A stretch of DNA of 64,000 bases from CAVDRM01 sp963611355 (GCA_963611355.1 CAVDRM010000003.1:73115-137114); one strand, 5' to 3'. Shown: positions 28,006-36,557, numbered from the stretch's first letter. The notes: generated from the letters alone by a model not told the origin. Translations and numbers: made by a program.

Positions 28006-28748
28006 GCGACATCAAGGTGCTGATTGCGGATGATGAAGCCGGAATGCGGCTTATCTTGCGCAAGCGCATCGAAAAAACGGCCGGCTTCTGCGTGGTCGGC
28101 GAGGCGGAAACGGGCAGAGAGACCCTCGCCCTATACGACCGCCTGCGCCCCGATGTTGTCTTTCTGGATGTGGATATGCCGGAGCGCACGGGCGTGGAAT
28201 GTGCCCGAATGATTCAGGACAGAGACCCTGCCTGCATCCTCATTTTCGCCACCGCGCATGAGGAATACATGGGGGATGCGTTCGAGGTCTATGCGTTTGA
28301 CTATCTGGTGAAACCGTTCAAGCTGGAGCGTCTGGACAGGACACTGGCTCGTGTGAAGGAAATCAGGGACAAGCAGCGGGCGGCGGAGATGCCAAAGCCC
28401 GCCATTGTCCGCAATGCGGCCGGACGGCTGATGCTCAAGCACCGAGACGGCGTGTCCTTTCTTTCCATGAACGATATCGTCCTCATTCAGCGGGAGGACA
28501 GAGCCACCGTTCTCTATGCGGCGGGCGGCAGGCGCTATGTGGCCGGAGAGACCCTGTCCGAGACCGAAGCGCGGCTCGATCCGGACGTGTTTTTCCGCTG
28601 CCACAAGAGCTATATCATCAACCTCTCCCGCATCAGGGATATTTCGCCCTACGGCCGCTGGACATACATCGTCCGGCTTGACGGCACCGACCATGACGCC
28701 CTCATTACGTACGAAAAGTATGAGGAATTGGAGAGGATGTTCTCTTGA
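28002..28748 (+). CDS. LytTR-family response regulator
   Basis: A 248-residue two-component regulator. Receiver domain: DDEAG near residue 10, phosphoacceptor Asp in VVFLDVDMPE (about 52), and the conserved Lys in DYLVKPF (about 105). Output domain: LytTR from about residue 145 (FLSMNDIVLIQREDR through FFRCHKSYIINLSRI). LytTR regulators often control envelope, autolysis or peptide-dependent genes. No sensor kinase is in the window; the only coupled gene is the hypothetical membrane protein just upstream. No terminator is seen directly after it. Confidence 0.93.
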   Translation: MSDIKVLIADDEAGMRLILRKRIEKTAGFCVVGEAETGRETLALYDRLRPDVVFLDVDMPERTGVECARMIQDRDPACILIFATAHEEYMGDAFEVYAFDYLVKPFKLERLDRTLARVKEIRDKQRAAEMPKPAIVRNAAGRLMLKHRDGVSFLSMNDIVLIQREDRATVLYAAGGRRYVAGETLSETEARLDPDVFFRCHKSYIINLSRIRDISPYGRWTYIVRLDGTDHDALITYEKYEELERMFS

Positions 28749-29021
28749 AAATTGGACGCCAAAAGCCTTCTTTGTGAACCGCATACAACGCCCGCCATTT
28801 TCAGGTCGGCTTTGGCTGCCGAATTTTCTGTGCTCGGATTCCCCGCCGATTCATGTTTCACCTCATAAATGTTGCATGGCAAATCTTGCTTGACAGCAGT
28901 TTACGCAGTATTATTGCGCAGATGCCGCGGAGGTGATTCAATGGATATTTTCAGAAAGCTTGCATAGCTTTTGCGCCGACATCACTGCTCTTGCTGCCCT
29001 CCATAGTGTAAACATACAAAC
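28749..29021 (+). other. gene-free stretch with an orphan start site and 8-codon ORF
   Basis: No gene of normal size is found in this stretch before the hairpin at 29022. It does hold a consensus ribosome site (GGAGGTGATTCA) directly before ATG at 28941 with only eight sense codons (MDIFRKLA) to a TAG at 28965-28967. TTGACA at 28890-28895 lies upstream with a weak -10 (TATTGC at 28912-28917). It could be a small transcription unit or the truncated head of a lost gene. Confidence 0.35.
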
Positions 29022-29066
29022 ACCGCATCGAACGGCGTGCTGCCGTTCGATGCGGTCTCTTTTTGA
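29022..29066. terminator. strong terminator hairpin between convergent units
   Basis: ACCGCATCGAACGGC (29022-29036) pairs perfectly over 15 bases with GCCGTTCGATGCGGT (29042-29056), then CTCTTTTTG on the plus strand. On the minus strand it is followed by a GT-rich run, so it may also serve the CotH gene. Confidence 0.88.
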
Positions 29067-29072
29067 TGAAGC

Positions 29073-32000
29073 TTACTGCGGCTCGGCGGGACGTTCGCCG
29101 AAGAGCTCGGTCATCGTCTGATTGGAGAGGTTGAAAGCGTCCTTGATAAAGCCCCAGAGGTAGTAGTGGCGTCGATTGATGGTGTCGCGCATACGGTTGA
29201 CACGGGTGTTCCAGTAGCGCAGAGAGCCGTCCACGGTGGTGGAGGAATCGGAGTTCAGCTCCTTATCGGTCTGCGGCGCCCAGAATTCAAAGTGCATCCG
29301 CATTTCCGGCTCCAACATGTTATACATCTCCGTGAGCTGCTCCTGCATGACCTCCTTGGTCAGGGTATTGTAGACATAGGCCAGACGCTCCAGGAATTTC
29401 CGCTTCATCTCGTCATTCTCAAGGAGCTTCAGAAAGATGGTGTTGTCAATCAGCTTATCGCCCATGCCCTTGGCCTTGGTATAGGACTTGGGACTGTCAA
29501 AGGAGCTTTTGAACATCCCGTAATCTAAGTCGAAAATCAGCCATTTCCACTTCTGCCCCTCGCCCGGCAGCTTATAGAACATGGTATTGCCGATGTCGGA
29601 GTTGCCGAAGAACATTTCGATGGCAAGGTAGTCATAGTAGCTGTCCACATCCACCCTGTCGAGGATATACTGCAAATCCGCCTCATTCTTGCCCGGCGAC
29701 AGGGTCTTGATGGTCTTGATCATTTCCTTCCACTCTTTGTTCGAGCCCTGCTGCACCGAGCCGCTGGCGCGAAGAATGGTGATTTGGTCGGCCTCGTCCA
29801 TATCCAGCCCTTCCCACTGGGCTATCATATACCTGTCCTTGCGCTCACGCAGGTTATAGTGGCCGTAATACTGGCCGTTGATGTATACGATGACAGGCCG
29901 CCACGCCTGATGGATGATGTCCGTATCCAGCTTGTCAATCAGCTTGGACTGGAAGCCGTCCGCCATGCGCGTCCACACGCCGTCATTGCCGCTGTTTCTT
30001 AAAACAAAGGACTTGTAATAGGTGAAGGGTCTGTCCTCAAAGAGGGCAGTTTCAAAATATTTTTCGCCATACTGCGCCTGTGCGCGGAACTTCATGGATT
30101 TCTGCGGCAGGTCAAGGCTGTAGTCGCCGGACAGGGCAAATTTCACGCCCTGAGAAATATCCGTTTCGCTCTCGCCGTTCAGGTCAAAAATCTCCACATA
30201 GCCGGGGCGAGCGATTTTTCCGTACTGGCGGTAGATGGTATTTTTGTACGGGCGCTTGCTCTTATCGACATTCGGTCCGCTCACGAACATACCCGTTTCC
30301 TCGTTCCACAATTCGTCCGGGTCGCAGACGACGGAAACAACGGGCAGGGTAAAGTAGGTGTTCATGATGTAGCTGGCGGTGATGGTCTGCGAGGGCTGCA
30401 GCCCGCTCTTGAACGCCCGTGCGCGGATGACCCCTGTGGTGTTGATGAGCAGCGGCCCTGTATAAACGGTGCTGTTGTTTATTGTGGGGATAGAGCCGTC
30501 CACCGTGTAGCGCACCTCGCAGCCCTCCGGCACGGTGATTTCCACCGTGACCGAGCCCTTATACATACCGCCCGCCACGGAGAAGGAAGGATCCTGAGCA
30601 AAGCCCGCAAAGCCGACGCCGTTTGCCTGCCCAGGCGTGGGCGCGTCATAATAAAAAAAGCCGTCCTTCCCCAAGGTGCGGCCATAGGTGATGTCCGTTC
30701 GCATGGGCGGCAGATACAGCCTGTCCAGCACCTGACCCGATGCATCGCTGAGCGTGACAATCTCTCCGCCCGCCCGCTTGACCGCAAACGATGCGTGCAG
30801 GCTGTTTCCGTCCGTTCCGGCGGTCGCCGATTTATCCAGCCTGATGACCTTATATTCACCCGCACGGATGGTCGTGCCGACGGGAAACTGCCATTTGTGC
30901 GGCCAGTTGATGTTATCGCTCAGGCCGAACAGGGACAAATCCACGGTCTGGTCGGAGGAATTGTAGATTTCCACCCAGTCGCAGGCTTTCTCACCGGACG
31001 CGGGCGCAATTTGGCTTGCCGAGGCCATCACCTCGGTGATGTAAACGCCCGTGTAGTTCTTCTGCCGAAGGTAGGCATCGGCTGCTGCGGCTCCCGCATC
31101 GTTGTTGGGCTTCTGCGGGGTCGCCAAGGTATAGACCTTCCATTCGCCCGTGTCGGGGTCGCGCCCGTAGGACATATCCTTCTGCATGGTCGGCACGGTC
31201 ACGCGGTCAACCAGCTCGCCTGCTTTGGTGGTCAGCACGATGGTCTCGCCCTGTGCCTTGATGCTGAAATTCGTATGCGGGATGCCGGTGTTCGCCTCCA
31301 GCTTATCCTTTTTGGAGCAGAAGACGATGTAATACTGGCCGGGGGCGATAACCGTCCCCTCCGGGAAAAACCATTTGAGCGGCTTCTGCTCATCATCACT
31401 CAGCGCCAGATTGTCCAGGCGGATGGTTTCCGTGCCCGCGTTGTACAGTTCAATCCAGTCGGACAGGTCGCCGTCCTCATCGGTCAGTCCGCTGCGGGGC
31501 GCGGCCATGACCTCGTTAATCATCAGCGTGTTGGCTGCCACGACATAGTTGGACAGGTATTCGACATGGCCGTCAAAGGTGTTTTCATAGCCGGGGGAAT
31601 AGTCTTCCGTCACCTGATATGTGCCGTCCGCCTGGAGCGCATAACTTTCGTCGGCATTCAGGGTGGGCACGGTTACCTGGTCCACGGCGATGCCGGAGGA
31701 ATCAAAGAGATAGACGGCGCAGCCGTAAGACGAGAGCTTGAACTTGGCATGCAGCGTTTTTCCCGCTACGGCGCTGTTGGTCTTGTCACAGAAGACGATG
31801 ATGCGCTCATCCGCCTCCAGCGTCATGTCGGGAAACAAAAAGAGGATTTTATCGTTGCGCTCGGAAAGACCCACATTTTTTAAGGAAATGGAGTGGTCGG
31901 TGGAATTCCAAATTTCCACCCAGTCGCCGAATGCGCCGTTTTCGTCCGGCAGGGCGGATTTGTTGGACGACATCACCTCGCTGATGCGAAGGCCTGTCGC

Positions 32001-32165
32001 GGCGGAATGGGTCGCATTCTCCTCGGACGCATTGATGGCCACGGTCACAGGAGACTTCGGAAAAATCAAAATCAATAAAAGAAGCACAGCCGCCAAACCG
32101 ACCAGCAGCGGCAGACGCTTGTCCATCTTATTATAATGCGGATTGGAACGCCTTGAACCTGCCAT
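29073..32165 (-). CDS. CotH-family protein with three lamin-tail domains
   Basis: A membrane-anchored exoprotein of 1030 residues. A signal anchor (LPLLVGLAAVLLLLILIF, about residues 18-36) is followed by three lamin-tail domains (RISEVMSSNKSALPDENGAF, LMINEVMAAPRSGLTDEDGD, YITEVMASASQIAPASG, each with DWVEIYN or DWIELYN), a chitobiase/HEX C-terminal-like beta domain (SVTVEITVPEGCEVRYTVDG), and a CotH domain in the last 400 residues (GVKFALSGDYSLDLPQKS, YGHYNLRERKDRYM, WLIFDLDYGMF). CotH proteins are atypical protein kinases of spore coats and cellulosome-linked exoproteins. The start at 32165 has AAAGGAG; upstream extension to 32240 has none. Confidence 0.9.
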   Translation of the reverse strand: MAGSRRSNPHYNKMDKRLPLLVGLAAVLLLLILIFPKSPVTVAINASEENATHSAATGLRISEVMSSNKSALPDENGAFGDWVEIWNSTDHSISLKNVGLSERNDKILFLFPDMTLEADERIIVFCDKTNSAVAGKTLHAKFKLSSYGCAVYLFDSSGIAVDQVTVPTLNADESYALQADGTYQVTEDYSPGYENTFDGHVEYLSNYVVAANTLMINEVMAAPRSGLTDEDGDLSDWIELYNAGTETIRLDNLALSDDEQKPLKWFFPEGTVIAPGQYYIVFCSKKDKLEANTGIPHTNFSIKAQGETIVLTTKAGELVDRVTVPTMQKDMSYGRDPDTGEWKVYTLATPQKPNNDAGAAAADAYLRQKNYTGVYITEVMASASQIAPASGEKACDWVEIYNSSDQTVDLSLFGLSDNINWPHKWQFPVGTTIRAGEYKVIRLDKSATAGTDGNSLHASFAVKRAGGEIVTLSDASGQVLDRLYLPPMRTDITYGRTLGKDGFFYYDAPTPGQANGVGFAGFAQDPSFSVAGGMYKGSVTVEITVPEGCEVRYTVDGSIPTINNSTVYTGPLLINTTGVIRARAFKSGLQPSQTITASYIMNTYFTLPVVSVVCDPDELWNEETGMFVSGPNVDKSKRPYKNTIYRQYGKIARPGYVEIFDLNGESETDISQGVKFALSGDYSLDLPQKSMKFRAQAQYGEKYFETALFEDRPFTYYKSFVLRNSGNDGVWTRMADGFQSKLIDKLDTDIIHQAWRPVIVYINGQYYGHYNLRERKDRYMIAQWEGLDMDEADQITILRASGSVQQGSNKEWKEMIKTIKTLSPGKNEADLQYILDRVDVDSYYDYLAIEMFFGNSDIGNTMFYKLPGEGQKWKWLIFDLDYGMFKSSFDSPKSYTKAKGMGDKLIDNTIFLKLLENDEMKRKFLERLAYVYNTLTKEVMQEQLTEMYNMLEPEMRMHFEFWAPQTDKELNSDSSTTVDGSLRYWNTRVNRMRDTINRRHYYLWGFIKDAFNLSNQTMTELFGERPAEPQ

Positions 32166-32323
32166 GGAAGCTCCTTTCAGTCCTCCGTCCCCAAAGACGG
32201 AGCAAAAAGAAAAATACAATCCTCGTTCAAAAATCGTCATTGCTGACCGCCTTAGTATAGCATAGATTTTTGAAACGGAAAAGAGCCGATTCAGACCCTG
32301 AGAAAAAATTTACGAATATAATG

Positions 32324-32352
32324 AAAAAGGAGTGCCGGCATATCGACACTCC
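32324..32352 (-). terminator. terminator of the PII/DUF1538 unit
   Basis: GGAGTG (32329-32334) pairs with CACTCC (32347-32352); read on the minus strand the stem is followed by TTTTTC. It sits 20 bases after the PII-like stop codon. Confidence 0.75.
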
Positions 32353-32371
32353 CAAGCGCTTGCCTAAAGCA

Positions 32372-33076
32372 TTATTCGGCTTCCTCCGAATCTTCCATGA
32401 CGCTCTTTAAGCCCGCAACCGTCTCCACCGGAAGGGAGAACAGCACGGTGTGCGCGGGCGTATGGATGCCGGCCTTTTCCATGATGGCGTGCATGACCTG
32501 CGCCTTGTCGCGCTGGTTGACGACAATCAGCGTCATGGTTTTTTCCGGCGCCAGAGGGACGCCGAAGAAGCTCTGCCCGTTTTCGCTCACATTGCCGCGG
32601 GCATGCACCACCGTGCCGCCGCCGGCGCCCGCCGCCCACGCCGCGTCCATGACAGCATTCGAGCTGCCGCGTTCGGAAATCGCCACAATCAGAGCGCACG
32701 GGAACGTCCGTTTTTCATCCATATCTTTCACCTCATCGAAGATGTAGTTCTGATTTTCCATCAGGGTTTTCAGGCTGCTGGCGCCGCCCACCGCATCCAC
32801 GGGGACGGTCAGGGCAATGCCGTGTCCGGGCATATCCAAGCCCAGCTGGGAAACGGCCTGCCGCAGGATGCGGGCAGCGCGTTTCCTATCTGTCATGAAA
32901 AACTTGAGGGTCTTTTCCGTGCGCTCCAGCCCAAGCAGATTCAGCAGCTTCTGGCCGGCTGTGCCGCGGCAGGGGATGCTGTACGCGGCGGTGATGCCTT
33001 CGCCGTTCAGAAAGTGGGTGTACGCCTCATCATCGTCGCGCTGGACGATCAGAATTACAAAGGAAATGGCGTTCAT
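32372..33076 (-). CDS. PII-like nitrogen-regulator-fold protein, two tandem domains
   Basis: A 234-residue protein with two GlnB-like ferredoxin folds in tandem: residues about 1-115 (FVILIVQRDDDEAYTHFLN) and about 120-234 (CALIVAISERGSSNAVMDAA, then GGGTVVHARG, then VVNQRDKAQVMHAIMEKAG). The second carries the GGGTVVHARG segment reminiscent of the PII T-loop base. It is directly downstream (13 bases) of a DUF1538 membrane protein; this pairing is known from genomes, and the PII protein probably gates the transporter in response to nucleotides. The start at 33076 has CAGGAGG; the longer reading has none. Confidence 0.82.
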   Translation of the reverse strand: MNAISFVILIVQRDDDEAYTHFLNGEGITAAYSIPCRGTAGQKLLNLLGLERTEKTLKFFMTDRKRAARILRQAVSQLGLDMPGHGIALTVPVDAVGGASSLKTLMENQNYIFDEVKDMDEKRTFPCALIVAISERGSSNAVMDAAWAAGAGGGTVVHARGNVSENGQSFFGVPLAPEKTMTLIVVNQRDKAQVMHAIMEKAGIHTPAHTVLFSLPVETVAGLKSVMEDSEEAE

Positions 33077-33089
33077 TGGATGCCTCCTG

Positions 33090-34640
33090 TTACAATTCGA
33101 TGATTTCTTCGGGCTGTGCCTGCGTGACGCTTTCGGCTTTCCTGTGCTTGAATTTGAACACGATGCCCAGGATCTGGATGGCAATCAGCGGGGTCATGGC
33201 GACCATCGCCACCACGCCGAAGGCATCCACGGCGATATTGCCGCCCACGGCTTCGCAGGCGCCCATGGCCAGCGGCAGAAGGAAGGTCGCCGTCATCGGG
33301 CCGGAGGCTACGCCGCCGGAGTCAAAGGCGATGGCGGTGAACACAGGCGGGGAAAAAATCATGAGCAGCATGCTGAGGGCATAGCCGGGGATGAGCAGAT
33401 ACATCAGCGGCAGCCCCGTCAGCACGCGCAGCATGGACAGGCCGACGGAAACGGCCACGCCCACGGACAGGCTCAGGCTTAACGCCTTCTTCGGGATAGC
33501 GCCCGCCGTCAGCTCATAGACCTGTTGGTTCAGCACATGGACGGCCGGCTCCGCCGAGACGACAAACCAGCCGATGACCATGCCAATGGGGATGAGCAGC
33601 CATTTCAGCTCCGAAGCGCCCAGCAGCTTGCCGATGTAGTTGCCGACCGGCATGAAGCCGACATTGACGCCCAGCAGGAACATGACCAGTCCCACATAGG
33701 TGTAAACGAGACCGACGCAGATGGTGAACACCGTTCTGCCGTTCAAGTGCAGGGAAAAAGTCTGGAAAACGATGAAGAAGATGATGATGGGTGCGAGCGC
33801 CAGCCCGACGTCCTTCAAGTATTCGGGAAGCGCCGTCCAGAACGCCTGAAACAGTTCCACGGAGTCCTCCGCATCCACCAGCACGATGGCGGACGTCGTA
33901 CCCTCTTCGGGTCTGAAAATCATGCCCAGCAGCATGACCGCCAGAATCGGGCCGATAGAGGAAAGAGCGACCAAGCCGAAGCTGTCGTTCTCGGCGTTCT
34001 TGTCACTGCGGATGGCGCAGGCGCCGACGCCCATCGCCAGAATGAAGGGAACGGTCATCGGGCCGGTCGTCACGCCGCCGGAGTCAAAGGCGACGGCCAG
34101 AAAATTCCGCGGGACAAAAGCAGAAAGCAGAAAAACCACCGCATAGGACACAAGCAGCAGCAGCGACAGCTTGATTTTCAGCAGTATGCGCAGCATGGCC
34201 AGCAAAAGGAAGATGCCCACGCCAACGGCAACAGCCAAAATCAGCACCATATCGGGGACGCCCGGCACCTGCCTGGCCAAGACAGCCAAGTCCGGCTCGG
34301 AGATGGTGATGAAGGCGCCGACCAGAAAGCTCAGCAGCAGCACCAGCCACAGCTTGCCGGAGCGCGTCAGCGCCGTGCCGACATTTTCGCCGATTGGGGT
34401 CATCGCCTGCTCCGTACCCATCGAGAACAGGCTCATGCCCGCAATCAGCAGCGCTGCGCCGAAAATAAAGGCAATCAAATCGCTGCTGGGAACGGGCACC
34501 AGAAAGAAGCATAGAATCAGAACGATGAACGTGATGGGCAGGACGCTTTTCAGCGACTCACGCCACTTTTCCCGCAGGACGCTGTGCATATGCATGACCT
34601 GCAGTTTTTCCCTGAAACTCAATTTCTTTTTTTGCTGCAA
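33090..34640 (-). CDS. DUF1538 multi-pass membrane transporter-like protein
   Basis: A 516-residue integral membrane protein with about 12 hydrophobic segments in two homologous halves. Each half holds the DUF1538 signature: AVAFDSGGVTTGPMTVPFIL near residue 190 and AIAFDSGGVASGPMTATFLL near residue 440, with preceding EPD or EPAVHVL motifs (ITISEPDLAVLARQVPG; VVSAEPAVHVLNQQVYE). The inverted-repeat-like arrangement suggests a secondary carrier; the substrate is unknown. The start at 34640 is a TTG following AAAGGTGG; the ATGs at residues 16 and 18 are alternatives. It is paired with the PII-like gene downstream. Confidence 0.87.
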   Translation of the reverse strand: MQQKKKLSFREKLQVMHMHSVLREKWRESLKSVLPITFIVLILCFFLVPVPSSDLIAFIFGAALLIAGMSLFSMGTEQAMTPIGENVGTALTRSGKLWLVLLLSFLVGAFITISEPDLAVLARQVPGVPDMVLILAVAVGVGIFLLLAMLRILLKIKLSLLLLVSYAVVFLLSAFVPRNFLAVAFDSGGVTTGPMTVPFILAMGVGACAIRSDKNAENDSFGLVALSSIGPILAVMLLGMIFRPEEGTTSAIVLVDAEDSVELFQAFWTALPEYLKDVGLALAPIIIFFIVFQTFSLHLNGRTVFTICVGLVYTYVGLVMFLLGVNVGFMPVGNYIGKLLGASELKWLLIPIGMVIGWFVVSAEPAVHVLNQQVYELTAGAIPKKALSLSLSVGVAVSVGLSMLRVLTGLPLMYLLIPGYALSMLLMIFSPPVFTAIAFDSGGVASGPMTATFLLPLAMGACEAVGGNIAVDAFGVVAMVAMTPLIAIQILGIVFKFKHRKAESVTQAQPEEIIEL

Positions 34641-34761
34641 TGCGCGGCCACCTTTCTTTTTATGATCCGGTCGTCAAAAAATTTTGACATCCTCTCAAAT
34701 GAAGCTCCGCTGACGCAGGCGTTCATTTGGCTGGCGAAACGGTCTGTCGTAAAGCAGCGCC

Positions 34762-34782
34762 GCCGAATTGTGCGGTGATGCC
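34762..34782. repeat. second copy of MITE-like end, abutting a stop codon
   Basis: The 21 bases here are identical to 27486-27506 (right end of the element after floA; core ATTGTGCGGTGATGCC). On the minus strand the element starts at the base after the stop codon of the small membrane gene at 34783-34899, just as the first copy starts right after floA. No opposite end was found toward 34641; that gap holds two further perfect hairpins (GTCAAAA/TTTTGAC and CAAATGAA/TTCATTTG). Confidence 0.6.
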
Positions 34783-34899
34783 TCAATACCATCCGATTAA
34801 AGAGCCCAAGGCGGATAATACCATCAGCCCCGCCAAAGCAAAGCAGATGACCCGCACGGCGATTTTCTTTTTATCGGCCTTCTTTGTCGTGTTCGTCAT
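34783..34899 (-). CDS. 38-residue one-TM small protein
   Basis: A 38-residue open reading frame (MTNTTKKADKKKIAVRVICF, then ALAGLMVLSALGSLIGWY). A charged Lys-rich N-terminus precedes one membrane helix to the C-terminus. AAGGGG lies about eight bases before the ATG, and the start is one base after the stop of the TSCPD gene, which supports real expression. Small proteins of this design are common at Clostridia operon ends, but I cannot name its family. Confidence 0.6.
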   Translation of the reverse strand: MTNTTKKADKKKIAVRVICFALAGLMVLSALGSLIGWY

Positions 34900-34900
34900 G

Positions 34901-35152
34901 TCAGTTTTCCCCTTCCTTGTATGCTTCAATGGCGCGGGAAAGCTGGTCGGGGCAGGAGGTCGTCCCCCTGCACGGAACACCGCGCAAAAGATTCTTCACC
35001 TCGTCTGCATCCCGTCCGATGACCATCCGCGCCAATCCCTCCGTGTTGCCGGGGCAGCCCCGGTGGAAGGCGCAATAGGTGATTTTATTGTCCGCGCCGA
35101 TTTCAAGGTCAATCTGGGTGGAACACGTTCCCTTGGTCTTGTACTCAAACAT
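34901..35152 (-). CDS. TSCPD-domain protein (TIGR03905-like)
   Basis: An 83-residue protein of the TSCPD family, named after the conserved TSCPD motif, here GTTSCPDQLSRAI near the C-terminus. Other conserved Cys positions are KGTCSTQIDLEI, HRGCPGNTEGLARM and GVPCRG, suggesting metal or Fe-S binding. The family domain is also found fused to some ribonucleotide reductases; the stand-alone form has no assigned function. ATG at 35152 is preceded by AAGGAGAT inside the end of the upstream GNAT gene, with an eight-base overlap, so the genes are coupled. Confidence 0.87.
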   Translation of the reverse strand: MFEYKTKGTCSTQIDLEIGADNKITYCAFHRGCPGNTEGLARMVIGRDADEVKNLLRGVPCRGTTSCPDQLSRAIEAYKEGEN

Positions 35153-35744
35153 GGCTCTTATCTCCTTGTGATGTATTTTGCTCATACCAGTCCTGCCTGA
35201 GAATGCTCCACAGGCGGACATCGCGGTATACTCCCTTATTGCGCACACGCTCCCGAAGGATACCCTCTTCGTGCATGCCGGCCTTCTGCATGACCCTGCC
35301 GGAGGCCGGATTGTCCAGCTCGTGCATGGCCTCGACCCTGTTCAGCGCCAGCGTATCAAAGGCAAAGTGCAAGACCTCTTTCAGCGCCTCCGTCGCCAGC
35401 CCCTGATTCCAGTAGGCCCGCCCAAGGCTGTAGCCCACCTCGGCGCTTTGAAAATCCGTGTTCACCCATGTAAAACCGATGGTGCCGATGACGCGATGCT
35501 GTTCTTTCAGTTCTATGGCGAAGGTGGCGGGCATACCCAGCCTGTACTGCCGCCTCGCCGCCCGAATGCAGGAGCGGGTCTCGCCGATGCTCTTGTGCGC
35601 CGTCCACAGCACATGCCGCGCAACCTCCTCATCCGAGGCGTAGGCATAGACATCCCGCGTGTCACGGCCGGTCAGCTTCCGCAAAATCAGACGCTCGGTC
35701 TTCAAAACAGGCAGGGCGGAAAATACGGCGCGATAGGACTGCAT
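35145..35744 (-). CDS. GNAT N-acetyltransferase, RimJ/RimL type
   Basis: A 199-residue GNAT of the RimJ/RimL/SpeG-like type. LKTERLILRKLTGRDTRDVY (about residues 14-33) is the family opening; the acetyl-CoA loop is YSLGRAYWNQGLATEALKEV, followed by RVEAMHELDNPASGRVMQKA and GMHEEGILRE. Such enzymes acetylate protein N-termini or small amines; the substrate is not predictable. GGAGAA precedes the ATG. It leads the TSCPD-small protein unit. Confidence 0.88.
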   Translation of the reverse strand: MQSYRAVFSALPVLKTERLILRKLTGRDTRDVYAYASDEEVARHVLWTAHKSIGETRSCIRAARRQYRLGMPATFAIELKEQHRVIGTIGFTWVNTDFQSAEVGYSLGRAYWNQGLATEALKEVLHFAFDTLALNRVEAMHELDNPASGRVMQKAGMHEEGILRERVRNKGVYRDVRLWSILRQDWYEQNTSQGDKSHV

Positions 35745-35830
35745 TTTCTCAATTCTCCGAAAAGAACAAAATTTTGCTATTCCTGCCGGACAAAAAACAG
35801 TTTTTTCAACGTTTTATGGTTGCCGGAGGA

Positions 35831-36385
35831 TTAAGGCTTTGCGCGCAAAGCATGATCTGCCAAAAGGATGCCCAGAGCGGTTTTCTGGTCAAACAGCTCG
35901 CCCTTTTCCACCAGCTCCACCGCCTTGGCCAGCGGGATGCGCGTCAGGCGCAGAAACTCATCCGGATCGGTGTGCGCCGGATGCTGCGTCAGCCCTGTTG
36001 CCAGATAAATGGCGATGCGTTCGGTGCAGAAGCCCGGCGTCGTGACGACATTGGACAAAAGCCGCCAATGCTCGGCGTTCAGGCCGGTTTCCTCCTCCAA
36101 TTCACGTTTGGCGCAGGCCAAGGGGTCTTCATCAAAGCCGTCCTTTTTTCCGGCGGGAATTTCCCACAGCATTTCGTCAATGGCGATGCGGTGCTGCCGC
36201 ACCAAGGTGATGCAGCCGTCATCATCCAGCGCAACGACGGCCGCCGCGCCGACATGCCTGACGACCTCGCGTGTCGCCGTCTTCCCGTTGGGCAAAAGCA
36301 CCTGCCAGCGCTCCAAATGCACGACCTTGCCGTCAAAAATGGTTTCGCCGCTCACATAAGTTTCCCGAAGCTGAGTATCATCCAA
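35831..36385 (-). CDS. NUDIX hydrolase, ADP-ribose pyrophosphatase type
   Basis: A 184-residue NUDIX enzyme that would cleave ADP-ribose to AMP and ribose-5-phosphate. The NUDIX box is GKKDGFDEDPLACAKRELEE followed by ETGL; one extra residue sits between the first Gly and first Glu compared with the strict consensus. IPAGK and TPGFCTERI are typical of the ADPRase/NudF-like subfamily. The only visible promoter is a sigma-H-like site at 36458-36485 on the minus strand, about 70 bases upstream, so it may be induced at early stationary phase. Confidence 0.9.
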   Translation of the reverse strand: MDDTQLRETYVSGETIFDGKVVHLERWQVLLPNGKTATREVVRHVGAAAVVALDDDGCITLVRQHRIAIDEMLWEIPAGKKDGFDEDPLACAKRELEEETGLNAEHWRLLSNVVTTPGFCTERIAIYLATGLTQHPAHTDPDEFLRLTRIPLAKAVELVEKGELFDQKTALGILLADHALRAKP

Positions 36386-36457
36386 GGCTGCCGCCTCCCC
36401 GTCACATCATCAAGGCCGTTCGTGCGCAGGGCACAAGGAAGCCTTAACCTATCAACT

Positions 36458-36485
36458 ATTCGACAGGGACGATGCAAAATCCTGC
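36458..36485 (-). promoter_or_regulatory. candidate sigma-H promoter upstream of NUDIX gene
   Basis: Minus strand reads GCAGGATTT (36485-36477), 12 bases, GTCGAAT (36464-36458). This is a full match to RNAGGAWWW-N12-RNNGAAT. Confidence 0.7.
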
Positions 36486-36520
36486 CGTCGGTGGCGTTTA
36501 TTTTGCGCTTATTTCTTGTA

Positions 36521-36543
36521 AATTTCGCACGGCATGCGAAATT
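36521..36543. repeat. perfect 9-bp inverted repeat, candidate operator
   Basis: AATTTCGCA (36521-36529) and TGCGAAATT (36535-36543) are perfect complements around five bases. The palindrome lies 14 bases before the -35 box at 36558, between divergent transcription units, and is not followed by a T-run on the plus strand. A regulator binding site is a better reading than a terminator. Confidence 0.5.
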
Positions 36544-36557
36544 ATTTCCTAATTATG

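Noticed and set aside
34641..34761. Left part of a second complete MITE
   Set aside because: Only the 21-base end matches; the remaining sequence has different hairpins and no inverted terminal partner.
35745..35830. GCAGGAATA upstream of the RimJ/L-type gene on the minus strand as another sigma-H promoter
   Set aside because: No GAAT occurs at 11-12 bases spacing; the nearest is 19 bases away.
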